This document shows positions 1 through 11,200 of a DNA stretch of 64,000 nucleotides, one piece after another. The translations under genes were made by a program, and so were the position numbers. The notes under the pieces are model-generated. The model was not told where the DNA came from and made no database searches. It saw only the letters and a program-made list of their open reading frames with translations. The stretch comes from Cryoendolithus antarcticus. Taxonomy: Eukaryota; Ascomycota; Dothideomycetes; Cladosporiales; Cladosporiaceae. The stretch's first letter is position 1, and each line of letters starts with the position of its first letter. The stretch lies in assembly GCA_002077065.1 (NCBI GenBank), contig NAJO01000012.1, positions 434,001 to 498,000 on the forward strand. Direction: 5' to 3'.

Positions 1-3000
1 GCGAACTCGATTGCGTCTCTAACTCGGCTTTGCTCCGATCTGTTCTGGGGGTCGCAGTGCTGTTCGATGATGCAGCCGTCCCTCTCTTCTTACCAGGTCT
101 GACGGAATCGGTAGCGCTGAAGCTCTGTTGCCACCCAGATCGGCCCCAAAGCTGTTGTGGTATGGCAAGTGGAGCTATCTGCCCGGCGCCTGTCATCTCG
201 TCTGTTGTGATCGGAATGATCTGAGCGCCCTGAATGATCCCCCGCATACCATCATCGTCGTCCAGGAAGCTCGCGCCTCGGTGCTCGATCCCTGTCATGC
301 GCTTTGACCGCTCATGCATCTTCTCTTCAATGGTCCCCTCCAGTACAAGGGTTTCCACATGTACCCGACGAGTCTGACCGATACGGTGCGCCCGTTTGAT
401 TGCCTGGGCCTCAATATTCGGCCGGCATACCGGATTGACGAAGTAGACCCTTGACGCAGACGAGATGTTGAGACCGTGAGCGGCTTGCTTTACGTCCATC
501 AATAACACTCGTTCGTCGGGGTTCTCGTTGAAGTTGACAACGTATTCTGACTTCATGGCAGCAGTGAGCGATTTTGCGTATATCTCGTGCCGGATGTGGA
601 GCAGGTCTAGCATCTGCGCGATGTAGAATGCCGCGTTATCTCCATCGTAGAAGACCAGAATCTTCTCATCGTGGTAGTAGTTCAAGATTTGCGACACAAG
701 GTAGCTTAGCTTAGCAGAGGAAGTGCCAGTGATTTGGGTCTTCTGGAAAGGTGTATGGTTCGGAAATTGATCAGCAGGGGACTCGCGATCGATAGCGAGA
801 TGAACAGGGGCCGCCAGAACTGCGCTGTCCAGGGCGCCAGCGACAGATGACCCTGTGAGAGGGCCTCTATCGGATGTGACTTCTGCCGTTTCAGTCTCAT
901 GTGGGATAGGTGCGTTTTGAGAGGCTGGCTGTGTTGTGGCAGGCAACTGTGGGGCCCCGCCTGAAGATCTCCGTTTCTTTGGGGATCCACGGCGACCATC
1001 CTCAGACATGGAGCGTCTTCGCTTGAGAGATGGCTCTCCTTGGATGCTAGACGAGGGCAGACCGGCTTTTGCTGACTCTTTGGATTGCTTGTCCATCAAT
1101 CCAGCATCATACGCTCGCCCTTGTTGTGCACGGGCCAGTGACTTTATCCCAACACCGGCCAGGCCATCACTCGGATCACCGGAACCCACCCTCTCATGCA
1201 CATGCCGCTGCGCCTCTAGTGCCTGCGACATGCCGGTCAGCATCGGGTCGGTGCAGCCGGGGAAGGTCCAGTGATGTGCTGTCTCTGCTGGCCACTCATC
1301 GACGAACAGCCCAAGCTCGTGAGAATTGCTCAGGCTCTGCCATCCAGAGGAGGCCAGAACCACATCTGCAGCTTGCACGACTTCTGCTAGGAGATGACGA
1401 TCGGCAGTGGAGGCTCCTGTGCCTTCTTTCTCAAGATATGTGATGGCGTTCTTCCTGCTACCTTGGACATCTTCAGTGCTGAAACCCGTCCAGAAGAAGG
1501 CACTTTGTCGCAGATTGGCAATCAGGTGATGACGAGCACCTGCACTGTGCTTGTGAAAAATGTAATCTGCATCTGTACGTTCCGATGTCACAGCATTCGC
1601 AGTCAGGACAAAAATAAACAAATTCGCCGTGAGCTTGTCAAAAAGCGAAGGCTTCAATAAGACAGTCTCGTGGGAGAATGGCGGCAGGCATATATCTCTT
1701 TCAACATCCTCTGGCCGAGTCTTTATTACGACACTTGACAATGTCCGCGAAAGGCAACCAGAGAAGCCAGAGAACGTTCTTTTGCGCGTGTTCTCATGAC
1801 GATAGATGAGATCGTCCCAGGTCACAGACTTGCCGCGTTTCACATCGGCGGACCAAGGCTTGACTTTTAGAAAGTTGCTCACTAGAGATCCCAGGCTCTC
1901 TATGGCACCGCTGGTGTCTTCTCGTGGATCGAATGCTCTACGTCCGGCCGCAACGATCTCGCGGCTGACTGAGTCCGACGCTGGAATCTCAATGCCCAGC
2001 AGATCCTTTGCTGGTGTGCCGCTCACCACCCATCGATGATCTGCAGTGATGAGTTTGTTGGCAACGTTGACTGCAATGCTCTGACTAGCAGAGAATGCGT
2101 GACCTTCGTCGATAATGAGTCTCTTGAAATGCAGATGCCTAAGGGGTGAGACATATAAATGCTCCACTCTGATGCAATGACAGTCCCTGGTTCTCGTCGC
2201 GCCGATGTAAGGACAACGACAGACCTGCTTGCCAGATGGTAGACGCCTATTTTGCCCGTCCGCACCATCTTTGACTTCCTTCTCGAAGCGGTTTCTTGAG
2301 AAAATGATAACATCGTATCCTCGAAGCTCGTCCGCCGATGGAAGTGGCTTACTCAGATCTTCCATCACCAGTATGTTGAGGTAGTCTGCATCCACATGCT
2401 TCTCGATCTCAGCGTGCCACTGCCGGCATAAGTTGCGGGGAACTACAACGAGTGTGGTCGCAGCTAAAGTGCGGCTGTCTCGAACTGGGGCAGCATTGCG
2501 CCCCGTTCTTTGAGCAATGGTTGGGACCTCGTACGATGGTGGATGCCGGTCCAGTAGCTGGGCACAACCTAGTCGATCTTCCCCTGTAGCGGCCGCTATG
2601 CGCTCAAGTTCGATCTTCCAGGGTATCGACCTGCGATTGATCGCTGAGACAGCCATAGTGGCTAGCTTCGCAATATTCGGCCTCACCGGCGCTACTGCAG
2701 ACTGCGAAGGCATCTTAGGGAGGTGATGCTTTGTGGCTGCAATTAGAGCAAGACAGATAAGCGTCTTGCCCAACCCCATGGATTCGGCCAGAATTCCGCC
2801 TCGACATGCCTCATAGTACCGGGGCTTTCCCAGGAAGATCAACTCCCTCGGGCTGTAGAAGAAACATGTGTTGTCGGGTGCAGTGCGCTGCTCCAGACGG
2901 GGATCAAGATCCAACTTCGAGACCGACTCTCTCTGCAGCATAGCGGCCGCTGATCTTCGCTGGTATGGGTACAGCTCCGTTCGGATACCCTGCAGTGATT

Positions 3001-3700
3001 CAGGCTCGAGCAGGTCTTGCATAGCACCTCGGACATAGTGATCAGTGACGCAAGCCAAGTTTGGTTCAGGTGATGGCAGTTCGTTGAATTTGCTGAACAG
3101 TGAGCCCTCCTGAACGGTAGCCCACCAATCGAACTTGGTCCCTGGACCAACGTCGCCCGCCCATGTCTCTGGGCTAACGTCGATATGAGCGAGTATCAAG
3201 TCGAGTGATGCCAACATCTTCTTGTTGCTGCGGTCAACGAAACGATGTCCGACGTCTCCACGCAACAGGTAGACGTGGTACAAGATGTGTTGACGATGCG
3301 GACCAGTTACGATAGATCGATGTGCTACTTTCACCCACCTCGCATCACTCAGCTTCTGCAGATTCTGAAGGATCTCCACATTCAGTGTAGCGCCTGCAAA
3401 ATCGGCTGGTACGTCCTCCCAGTGATCGTAAGTGGCTCCAGTGCCATCATCATGGCTCCGAAAGCTGCCAAGAGCGATGAAGTTGGACGGATTATCCAGG
3501 AATTGAGCTGCTTCAGTCGACAGATCAAGCTCCACACTTCCTTCACTCAATGTCGCGATAGGTCGATCAGACTGTTGGTCCGACGTTTGTGAATCATAGT
3601 CGGGACACTCAATTGAGGGTCCTGGCGTACTCGCTCTGCTGACGACGGGGTCCGATTCATCACTCGGCGAACTCTCGAGGTTGATGATGATCGGTGCCAT
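1..3700 (-). CDS. SNF2-family DNA-dependent ATPase (3' end outside window)
   Basis: Open without a break from an ATG at 3700 to the left edge (at least 1233 codons). Motif I reads ESMGLGKT at about residue 304, motif II LIIDEGH at about 527, and the C-terminal helicase lobe carries the SNF2 hallmark AIKRAHRIGQT near residue 1100, followed by a KKRRTA-type basic tail. Family knowledge: such proteins translocate on DNA to remodel nucleosomes or act in repair. A 150-residue basic, low-complexity insert (KRRR, SPKKRR, probably nuclear localisation) separates the lobes. I see no RING finger between the lobes, so RAD5/RAD16 type is less likely, and no chromo- or bromodomain in the visible part. Single exon. 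The paralogue within the SNF2 superfamily cannot be named from what is visible. Confidence 0.9.
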   Translation of the reverse strand, partial: MAPIIINLESSPSDESDPVVSRASTPGPSIECPDYDSQTSDQQSDRPIATLSEGSVELDLSTEAAQFLDNPSNFIALGSFRSHDDGTGATYDHWEDVPADFAGATLNVEILQNLQKLSDARWVKVAHRSIVTGPHRQHILYHVYLLRGDVGHRFVDRSNKKMLASLDLILAHIDVSPETWAGDVGPGTKFDWWATVQEGSLFSKFNELPSPEPNLACVTDHYVRGAMQDLLEPESLQGIRTELYPYQRRSAAAMLQRESVSKLDLDPRLEQRTAPDNTCFFYSPRELIFLGKPRYYEACRGGILAESMGLGKTLICLALIAATKHHLPKMPSQSAVAPVRPNIAKLATMAVSAINRRSIPWKIELERIAAATGEDRLGCAQLLDRHPPSYEVPTIAQRTGRNAAPVRDSRTLAATTLVVVPRNLCRQWHAEIEKHVDADYLNILVMEDLSKPLPSADELRGYDVIIFSRNRFEKEVKDGADGQNRRLPSGKQVCRCPYIGATRTRDCHCIRVEHLYVSPLRHLHFKRLIIDEGHAFSASQSIAVNVANKLITADHRWVVSGTPAKDLLGIEIPASDSVSREIVAAGRRAFDPREDTSGAIESLGSLVSNFLKVKPWSADVKRGKSVTWDDLIYRHENTRKRTFSGFSGCLSRTLSSVVIKTRPEDVERDICLPPFSHETVLLKPSLFDKLTANLFIFVLTANAVTSERTDADYIFHKHSAGARHHLIANLRQSAFFWTGFSTEDVQGSRKNAITYLEKEGTGASTADRHLLAEVVQAADVVLASSGWQSLSNSHELGLFVDEWPAETAHHWTFPGCTDPMLTGMSQALEAQRHVHERVGSGDPSDGLAGVGIKSLARAQQGRAYDAGLMDKQSKESAKAGLPSSSIQGEPSLKRRRSMSEDGRRGSPKKRRSSGGAPQLPATTQPASQNAPIPHETETAEVTSDRGPLTGSSVAGALDSAVLAAPVHLAIDRESPADQFPNHTPFQKTQITGTSSAKLSYLVSQILNYYHDEKILVFYDGDNAAFYIAQMLDLLHIRHEIYAKSLTAAMKSEYVVNFNENPDERVLLMDVKQAAHGLNISSASRVYFVNPVCRPNIEAQAIKRAHRIGQTRRVHVETLVLEGTIEEKMHERSKRMTGIEHRGASFLDDDDGMRGIIQGAQIIPITTDEMTGAGQIAPLAIPQQLWGRSGWQQSFSATDSVRPGKKRGTAASSNSTATPRTDRSKAELETQSSS

Positions 3701-4172
3701 GGTTCGGTTGCGCCCATCTGACTGTCAGTGATGAATGTACTACACCATTGAGGTTGGCCGCAATCGCGTCGGTGTGGTCGGTAGCAAGATGGGTCCGGCG
3801 CAGAACATTCCTCCGAGGGTTACATCCTTAACGATCATCCCATCAATGCTAACAAAAGGTGTCGAACGTGGCACCTAGACGCGTGTCCGACCATGGTCTA
3901 CATGTGTTGACCAACAATATATGTTGTGGCAAGACCAATGGACTCTAAGTTGCAGGCAGTCACGATCAGGAGTGAAGTCAGGGGTGCTCTCGGCTACGCA
4001 AGCCAGTATTGCAGCTTCCGCACCCAAATCACTACCTCCGGGCTCTCCATCACCAATGCCCGTGTACATGTATAATGCATGCATGCACTAACTCAGCCAA
4101 GGATTCGATCTCAAGGTCACTCCGCAGAGAGCGTGAGATATATGTTGTATGAATTTAAAACAAGAGCATAGC
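3701..4172. other. intergenic: 5' region of the SNF2 gene
   Basis: Lies between the start of the SNF2 gene and the 3' end of the DUF2470 gene. It holds a short self-complementary TGCATGCATGCA run at 4076-4087 next to a TATAAT-like stretch. No coding signal seen. Confidence 0.6.
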
Positions 4173-4902
4173 TCAATGCTGCTGCTTCCCCTTCGCCACC
4201 CTCTTCTTCTCAATCATTGCATCGAATCGCTTCGAACACCCAACACCCGCAACAGCTTGCGCGGCACACCACAACCAGAACAATCCGGTTTTGGGATTGA
4301 CTGAATGTTTCCTCAGCCTTGCAGGCACAAAGTACGCCAGTTCTGCAGCGTGGATGACCAGCAGCCCCCCAAACAGCCAAGGCTGTATTCTATAGCTGAA
4401 CCTCGCCAACCCCGCTCCAAGCGATCTCTCAACGATGCCACCAGGTGCGAACCACCATCGCTGACTGTAAGCCGCGAAGATGCCAAGTATGACGGCGAAC
4501 TCGACCCCATAGCGGCCAGTTGGCCAGATGAACTCGTTGATCGTGATGTCTGAGCGGCCAAGACCTCTCAAGCAATCTTGATCCATCGACACCACACGTT
4601 CGCGGGCCTCGCTATAGGACTTCAAAGGCGGGTCGAAAGGAATCCGGTGGGCTTTGCCGCTTGCAGTGAGGTTCATACCGTTCAGATCGACGGATGTGAG
4701 AACGCCACTTTGTGCAGTCCAGGCGGAGACCTTGCTGTAGTGCTCGAGATATCGGACAATCTAGGAACATCAGTACAAGTGGCTTGGACAAGAATTCATT
4801 GAAGGCACTCACGGAATCATGATGATCTTTCTGCATATGAGAGACGATTCGCTGCTGAGCAGCCGCGTTCTTACTTGCTTGGTCTGCCATCTTCGACGAC
4901 AC
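4173..4902 (-). CDS. DUF2470-domain protein with C-terminal membrane segments
   Basis: Two exons: 4902-4813 and 4760-4173, giving 225 residues. The 52-bp intron has GTGAGT at its 5' end and TTCCTAG at its 3' end, and joining the exons makes the continuous motif HMQKDHHDS-IVRYLEHYSK typical of the N-terminus of DUF2470 proteins. The DUF2470 part covers residues 10-95 (contains SGVLTSVDLNGMNLTASG). After it come hydrophobic segments around YGVEFAVILGIFAAYS and WLFGGLLVIHAAELAYF, so the protein is probably membrane-bound with a basic tail ending KKRVAKGKQQH. DUF2470 is related to FMN-binding split-barrel/heme-handling folds, but the function of the fungal form is unknown to me. An in-frame ATG four codons later (residue 5) is an alternative start. 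Confidence 0.85.
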
Positions 4903-5640
4903 TGGGCTGATCAGATTCGGGCTTCAAGTTTTGCTCTATAGCTCTCATGCAACGAACGTTGAAGACTCGATGTACGCTTCAGCGCAGACGAAAGGGAGAA
5001 GAAGTGAGACTGTCGTTGCGATCAACGGTGCCGAGGCAGCACGTGAACTCGACATTCAAATTGTTGTGCTTTACGAGCAAACGATTCCAATGCAACTGAC
5101 ACAGATGCCGTCCTCGTCGAGGATTAATATATCTAATGGCACGCATTCTCTCATCATTCTTGACACTTGGTGCACACGATCTGAGGATATACGAATGATG
5201 GCCGACGGCAGAAGACAGCTGCACTTGCACAAATCTACTGTGCAAAGTCTGTCTGCCGTGCTCAGCCACACGCAGACCACTTTTCAACAGCCGGCGGCTG
5301 ACTCCGACGCCCCCGATCTGCATGGTTGTCGGCTAGTGCGACGCGCAAGGATGTGCCTTGCTTTGTACACATACCCTAGCGGCGGGGGGCTGGTAGGGCC
5401 AAGGTGCTTCCATTGCGTCAGACGAAGACTGCGCTGCCGAATCGCATCGAGGCCGCGAAACAGGTTTCACGGTGGGCTGGCTCGAAATCCTTCCTCCCCG
5501 GTAGCGTCTCCATATCTCTACCTTACCATTGCAATTGATACCTGTGGGCGTCTCTATTTCAGCTATTTGCAACATCACCAAAACCCTTTCAAATCCCAAT
5601 ACCTTGGTCCACTCCAAGACCCAAGGAGTAGTCTACCGCC
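4903..5640. other. divergent promoter region
   Basis: Shared 5' region between the DUF2470 gene (-) and the gene at 5641 (+). The last 100 bases before 5641 are rich in C and A with few G, as in many fungal 5' leaders. A 249-codon frame here begins at TTG and has no family features, so it is not called. Confidence 0.5.
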
Positions 5641-6306
5641 ATGTCGGAAAAGCAAGAAGAATCGCAATCAGCCTCTGTAGGTGCCGAAGGCGGTGCAAGC
5701 GCCGGCGGTAGCGTCGGCGCCTCAGCCAGCAAATCCTCCTCCTCCGTCAAGAAAACTCCCAAAAAGCTCGGCGGCAAGAAAGAAGCCGCGGCCAAGGAGG
5801 AAGAACCTCAGCAGCAACCCACTCCCGATGCCACGGACGAGGGCGGCGAAGACGCACAGGCTGACGCCGAGGGTGAGGAGCAGGCCGAGCCGGAACCCCA
5901 GCAGCAGCGCGAGAAGTCCCGCAGACGCCAGAGTCGTGGACGGGGACGCAAGGGAGGCGATTCGGATGCGGAGAGTGTGGCGAGGAGCGATCAGAGTGCT
6001 AGTGGAGGGAGGAGGCAGAGGCAGAAGCAGAAGAAGCAGCAGGGCAAGGGTGGTGGTGGGCTAGACGACATTACTGAGGGTCTACCTGGAGGCGAGATGG
6101 TGCAGGACACCGCAGGCAAGGCTGTTGGGCAGGTCGGCGACACCGCAGGCAAGGCGCTCGGTGGGCTGACTGGAGGCGGGGAGAAGAAGGAAGAGGAGGA
6201 GGGTGGTGGGGAGCAACTGCGATTGCGACTTGAGCTGAACCTGGACATCGAGATCCAGCTGAAGGCGAAGATCCACGGTGACCTGACACTGGGTCTGCTC
6301 AACTAG
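5641..6306 (+). CDS. low-complexity acidic/basic protein with conserved C-terminal motif (tandem pair, member A)
   Basis: Single exon, 221 residues, ATG in a good context (CTACCGCCATG). The first 130 residues are low complexity: Ser/Ala/Gly-rich, then Glu/Gln-rich, then Arg-rich (RRRQSRGRGRKGG). Residues 155-175 hold a short duplication, DTAGKAVGQVG followed by DTAGKALGGL, reminiscent of late-embryogenesis-abundant or membrane-associating repeats. The last 28 residues form an alternating hydrophobic/charged block (core LNLDIEIQLKAKIHGDLTL) that ends at the stop codon. Almost the same block ends the next gene downstream (7156-7770). I do not know a function. The body looks intrinsically disordered; the tail probably forms beta strands or an amphipathic element. 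Alternative: an RNA-binding RGG-like protein, but there is no real RGG array. Confidence 0.8.
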   Translation: MSEKQEESQSASVGAEGGASAGGSVGASASKSSSSVKKTPKKLGGKKEAAAKEEEPQQQPTPDATDEGGEDAQADAEGEEQAEPEPQQQREKSRRRQSRGRGRKGGDSDAESVARSDQSASGGRRQRQKQKKQQGKGGGGLDDITEGLPGGEMVQDTAGKAVGQVGDTAGKALGGLTGGGEKKEEEEGGGEQLRLRLELNLDIEIQLKAKIHGDLTLGLLN

Positions 6307-7155
6307 ATGGACTTGGAAATACGAGGTGTTCACTGACACATTGGTGTTCAGTGGTGCTTTGATGTTCTATGTAATGCACCGCAATCTATGGCACTACCTA
6401 CCACAATCATCACCTTCCTACTATGCTTCGATCTTTACTCTTTGGCAATGCTACCCTTCGGATATGCACGGCGACACGGTACAGAATCTCGTTCGACAGT
6501 TCCACCGCTTCAGACAGTTGCTAAACTCTCACTGTAAGCGAACCGGGCACAAATTCCACTAATGAAACCTCATCAATCGAATTACTCTCATTCGTCTCCT
6601 CCCAAACTCAGATTACGAGTCGTTCGACCGCTCCAGCCACCCCACGCGCCAACCACGCACTTCCAAAACGTCCGTCAAAAGTCTGTCTTCCACTTCCATC
6701 AAGATTCTTGCACAACGACGCGCGTAGAATGCTTGCATGAGACAAAGTGACTTCATCGCTGCGGCGTAGCGGGGCCGGAACGCTCGCATGCAGTAAGTAA
6801 TCCCTGTTGGCGATCGAGGATGTCGGCAGCAGCGCCGGTGGGGTAAAGACGTGCAAGTTGCGGCGAGGATGGAAACAGGTTTCTAGAGGGAGCAGTAGTC
6901 ATTGGCTGGCGGCGGTTAGGACCTTGCTGCGGATTGCGGCATTCGTGGGAGGGCTCGAGAAGCTGCCGTTGCTGTGTCTGCTGGACCTACTGGCCGTTGT
7001 CTATAGAACTAGAAGGACTGCATCATTGACGATTGCTGCATTACTTGACCCGTTCGAGTACTGGACCACTGGACCACATAGCCATAGATTGAACATACAC
7101 TCCGAACCCTCTCCTAAAGCCCTTCGCAGCGGGTCGTTGCCAAACAACCGCAAAC
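6307..7155. other. intergenic between the tandem pair
   Basis: About 850 bp holding the 3' end of member A and the promoter of member B. No convincing gene or RNA seen; the short frames here lack family features. Confidence 0.5.
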
Positions 7156-7770
7156 ATGGTCAAAGATACCGAAGCCCCCGACAGAATATACCACAAGGAA
7201 GCCGAGGATGAATCGGAGCAAGAGGAAATCGATCGCCGCAAGCAGCAACTCATCCAGCGACAGGAAGCCGATGGCGGTCCCCCCCGGCAACCCAATAAGG
7301 AAATTGAAGAAGGCCGCACCGTAACGCAGAACAAGAAAGTCCAAAACCTCGTCGCCATGCAACGCCGCGAAGAAGGCCTCGAAACGAACCGCTCTCGCTC
7401 CTCCTCGCGACGAGACCGGCGAAAGCGGCTGCGAAAGGAGCAGGACGAGGGAAAGCACATGTTCACGACCAGTCTCGAAGTCCTCGAAGAAGCGGACGCA
7501 CGCGGCGATCTCCAGGCTCAGCGGCCGTTTGAGCGTATTGGGCCGGACAGCACGTCCATGGACGGGCCTGTCACACACGCCCGCGCTATGAGGGGCGAGA
7601 TTCCGCTTCGAGGCTCAGATCCCAGGCAGCCGGAGTATATGCCGTATAAGAAGTTTGGCGAGGCGCCGGGAGGGGATAGTGATGGATTGAAGTTGAGCTT
7701 GGAGGCGAATTTGGAGATTGAGATCGAGTTGAAGGCGAGTATTCGTGGAGATCTGGTGTTGAGTTTATAG
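7156..7770 (+). CDS. charged protein with the same C-terminal motif (tandem pair, member B)
   Basis: Single exon, 204 residues, ATG in context CAAACATGG. Very charged: an acidic/Gln-rich N-terminus (EDESEQEEIDRRKQQLIQRQ), a basic stretch RSRSSSRRDRRKRLRKEQ at about residues 79-96, then a segment with PEYMPYKKFGEAPGG. The C-terminus (core LEANLEIEIELKASIRGDLV) matches the end of the upstream gene: both follow L-x-L-x-L-E-x-N-L-[DE]-I-E-I-x-L-K-A-x-I-x-G-D-L. The bodies differ, so the shared element is a C-terminal module, not whole-gene duplication with little change. Function unknown; the position of the motif at the very end suggests a docking or targeting tail. Confidence 0.8.
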   Translation: MVKDTEAPDRIYHKEAEDESEQEEIDRRKQQLIQRQEADGGPPRQPNKEIEEGRTVTQNKKVQNLVAMQRREEGLETNRSRSSSRRDRRKRLRKEQDEGKHMFTTSLEVLEEADARGDLQAQRPFERIGPDSTSMDGPVTHARAMRGEIPLRGSDPRQPEYMPYKKFGEAPGGDSDGLKLSLEANLEIEIELKASIRGDLVLSL

Positions 7771-8213
7771 TAAGTCCCTCCCCCTCCGACTCTGCAAGAC
7801 CGTGGAGATGCCGTGACATGTGGATGGTGTTTGTAACGAAGTCGACAGCGAGTAACGGTGGCCCTACAGTGCTTGAACTCGAGCTTCACACCATACGATG
7901 GAAGGATCGATCGGCGAGGATGGAGTCTGGGGCGATTCCATGCGCATAGGCTGATGGATGTGCTTTCTTATATAGTACTTGAAAGGTGATGCATACATGT
8001 ATATAGTGAACGCTATGCTATGACCGTATAAGAACGCCGATGAGAGCGCATATCATGCATCTTTTCTCCGATGGTCTGCTGTACCAATCGCGCTATGCCT
8101 ATGAAAACACCCCGCTAGACATACAAATCCAGCCTTCATGTTTGCATCGTACACATCCTCTTACTGGCCGATACCCAGCCATACCCCGCCCGATCATACG
8201 AAATCCTACATCC
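7771..8213. other. convergent 3' ends
   Basis: Space between the stop at 7770 (+) and the stop at 8214 (-). No gene seen. Confidence 0.5.
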
Positions 8214-11200
8214 TCACTTCTTCCCCACCCCACCCAACGCACTAGAACTCCTGAATATAACCCTCCTCGTCGCACCCGCCTTGCCAATCTCTCCCACAAC
8301 CCCCTTATCACCCCTCGCCTTCTCTGCACTAGCTTTCGTGACTTTCTCCAGCATGCCCTCAATCCACTTCGCCTTGTGCTCAGGCAGATCAGCCTTCTTG
8401 CCACTGTTATTCGCGCTGGCGAAAGCAGTCCGCGATGCAAGCGAGTCTGCAGTCGATGGGCGTGATGATCTGTTAGGCGTTGAGGTGTAGTTGGCTGGCG
8501 TCGGACTACTCGAAGTCTCTGGTGAGACCGGCGTGGCGGCGCTGTCGTTGCTTCCAGGGCGAGAGCCAGGGATATGTGTCGGCCTGGCAGCGGCACCACT
8601 CACCTTTCTCGAGCTTGTGCCAGCGCTGGCTAGGGTCGATACATCGACCTCTCGACCTCCACTGACTGTGCGACTGCCGTGATGTTCGGCGTACTGTCGC
8701 AGGTAGTCTGCGAGATCTGCCCACCCGCCGCCGACACGCACCATGACACGCTCGTTTTCGCCTACCAGTCGGACGAAGAGACGGATTGGCTGTTCTTCAC
8801 GCCCTGCTTGAGTAAGATGGTACAGCTTCACCTCGGGATCTGCTGCGGATTGTGACTTCTTAGCATCGAGCTCCGCGGGCGCAAGGGTGAGCCCTGAACT
8901 CTTCGTCTGCGAGACAAGACGAGGCGTCTTCGGTCGAGGATCACTAGCGTTCCGCGGCGAAGATCTAGGGTTAGACCGGAACTTGATAGGCGCCGGCAAA
9001 GCTTCGAGCACGGAACTAACGTGGCGATCGAAGGACGCCGCATCATGCATCGTCGGTGTCTTGAAGGCAGGTTTCTTCTTCTGGGGAGTGAGTGTAGCAG
9101 CGGGAGGCTGGCGACGCTTGCCCATGAGAGCGTTCAGGTCCGCTTTCTGGGCTGCTGGACTGCTGTCTGCGACTGCTGCGGCTAGCTTAGGCATTGGTCC
9201 GCTTGTTCTCGGAAGTACTGGTGACTCCTCGAGCGGTGACACGGGACTCGGACCTTCGGAAGCATCGTCCTTGGCTGCAGACTCTTCTGCGACACTAGGC
9301 ACATGACCACTTGGCGGCACTGGAAATGCAGCGAAGCTCTGCTGCCCGATGGGAGATTGCGAATGCTCGGCCGGACTGCTTGACTTCGACTGCAACATAG
9401 AAGTCGGTCTTCGTTTGCTCAGGTCGATGCTGCGAAGCTCAGATCGGGAATGAGACTCGATACTCGTCATGCTTGCCCGTTTCACCATGAGAGGCTTCCT
9501 GACAGACAGGTCGTCATTGTCAACTTCGCCGTGGAGACCAGGGATTCTGAGGCGAAGATGCAGTGGAGATGCCAAGGGCGTACTGATGCTCCGAATTTGG
9601 AGTGGAGTGACAGCTGCGACGCTGTTGCGTTGTGATGCTGTGGGACTCTGGAGGGGGAAATATCCGATGCTCGCGTCTCTAATCTCGGGCGAAGACATGG
9701 CTGACAGTGGAGACTCCGGGGAGCTTTGATCGTGTAGCTGCTGCAAATCCCTTGGAGAATCGTTCTGGGACTTTGCATGGTGTTCCGTCTCGTTGGTGTT
9801 GCTTTGGTCGATCAAATCTGCACTGAGTGCCTCGCGATCACTTAAGGACGCACTGCGTACCTCCTTGTGAGCGAGAGCTTTTTGCTCGTCTAACCATTCG
9901 ATCGACCTTCGCAGGCCTGATGGTGATCCGGCGCGACCTGTCGATCCACGGCGGGCTGCTGATGTGGCGTTACGTCCGTCCGGTGTTGCCGGCAAGCTAT
10001 CAACAAACATGCGATCGAAGGCATTGCTGTCCAGTGGCCCCGGGCTATGAATCTCTGTACTGTTGTCGCTGAGCTCATGATGTAGGCTCGGCAGACCAGG
10101 CGCAGGCACAGGCGCAGTCTCGTGTATCGGGGAGACTTGCGCAGGTGTAGTGCCAGCGTGAGGGGACGCAACGGGCGATGCAAGTGGCCAGTCCTCGGTT
10201 TTGGCTGGAGCCACTGTGGTGTCCGGCTCTGTCTCTCTCTCGTGTCCCACTGCAGGTGAGAAATTGCTTTGCTGACCGGTGATGTTCATTTTGGGAGACG
10301 GCGTTGACTTCACATCCAGCATCACTGCCTCGGGTGAAGAAGGCGTATCTGCTCGGCTCTCCAGAGGGGCAGTCCCAGCCCCAGATAGCATAACACCTTT
10401 CGCGTGCGCCTCTTCTGCCGGTCCCACTGTATTGACGCCTGCAGGGGCAACAACCTCGCGATCCCCATTCGTCAAACTAGATGTCCGCTCCTTACCCGAC
10501 AAAGTCCTCCTCGACGCCGCCGAGCTACTACGACTCACCTCCTCCGGCTTATCCTTCTTGAACAGTCGAGTGAACGCATTACTAGCATGTTCAAACGACC
10601 TCACGGGAGACTTAGTCGCGCGTTGTAACGAGCTGGTACGCTCGGCGTCCGACAGGAAAGCAGCGCGCTTCTTGACCATGATGTTGGCTGGCACACTGCT
10701 TGTTGAAACAGATCGCGAAGGTACGTCTGCTGCAAGATGGTCGTCGCCATGTCCTGTGGAGGGAGTTGCATCGGACACATGTCGAGGGTTAGCTCCGGCA
10801 TCGGGCGCACTCGGCTCGTCGCTGACCTTGGTGATAGTGACTACGTTCCGAAGCGCGTCCGATGGTTCGAGATGGTCCTCATTCGTATCTTTAGGTTGAT
10901 AAGGGTGGGCAACAAGTTTAATCTCTGTCGCATGAGCACAACCACCAGTCTCAGGTCCGCTCGATGCTGCCGGTGTCGGCTCCGCCGAAAGATGCTTAAC
11001 ATCGATTATGGCAGAATCAATCATTGCCTCCATGTCTGTCACGTTGTCCTGTGGGATCGTGCTGGCTGTGACCAGCTGAGCGCCGTTCGAGGCGTGAATC
11101 CTGACGTCGGTAGATTGATCAGTAGAGCCACCAAAGTGATCATCAGGTGTGAGACCCTTGCTGAGTCGTCTTGCCTCGTGATCAGCAGCTCGACTCTCAA

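Noticed and set aside
4090..4125. Possible tRNA T-loop (GATCGAATCC on the minus strand)
   Set aside because: No matching acceptor, D or anticodon stems in the flanking 80 bases.
4931..5680. 249-codon plus-strand frame
   Set aside because: Starts at TTG, overlaps the start of the gene at 5641 in another phase, lies in the divergent promoter and has no domain-like pattern.
10279..10899. 206-codon plus-strand frame
   Set aside because: Antisense to the disordered part of the GAR protein; no features of its own.
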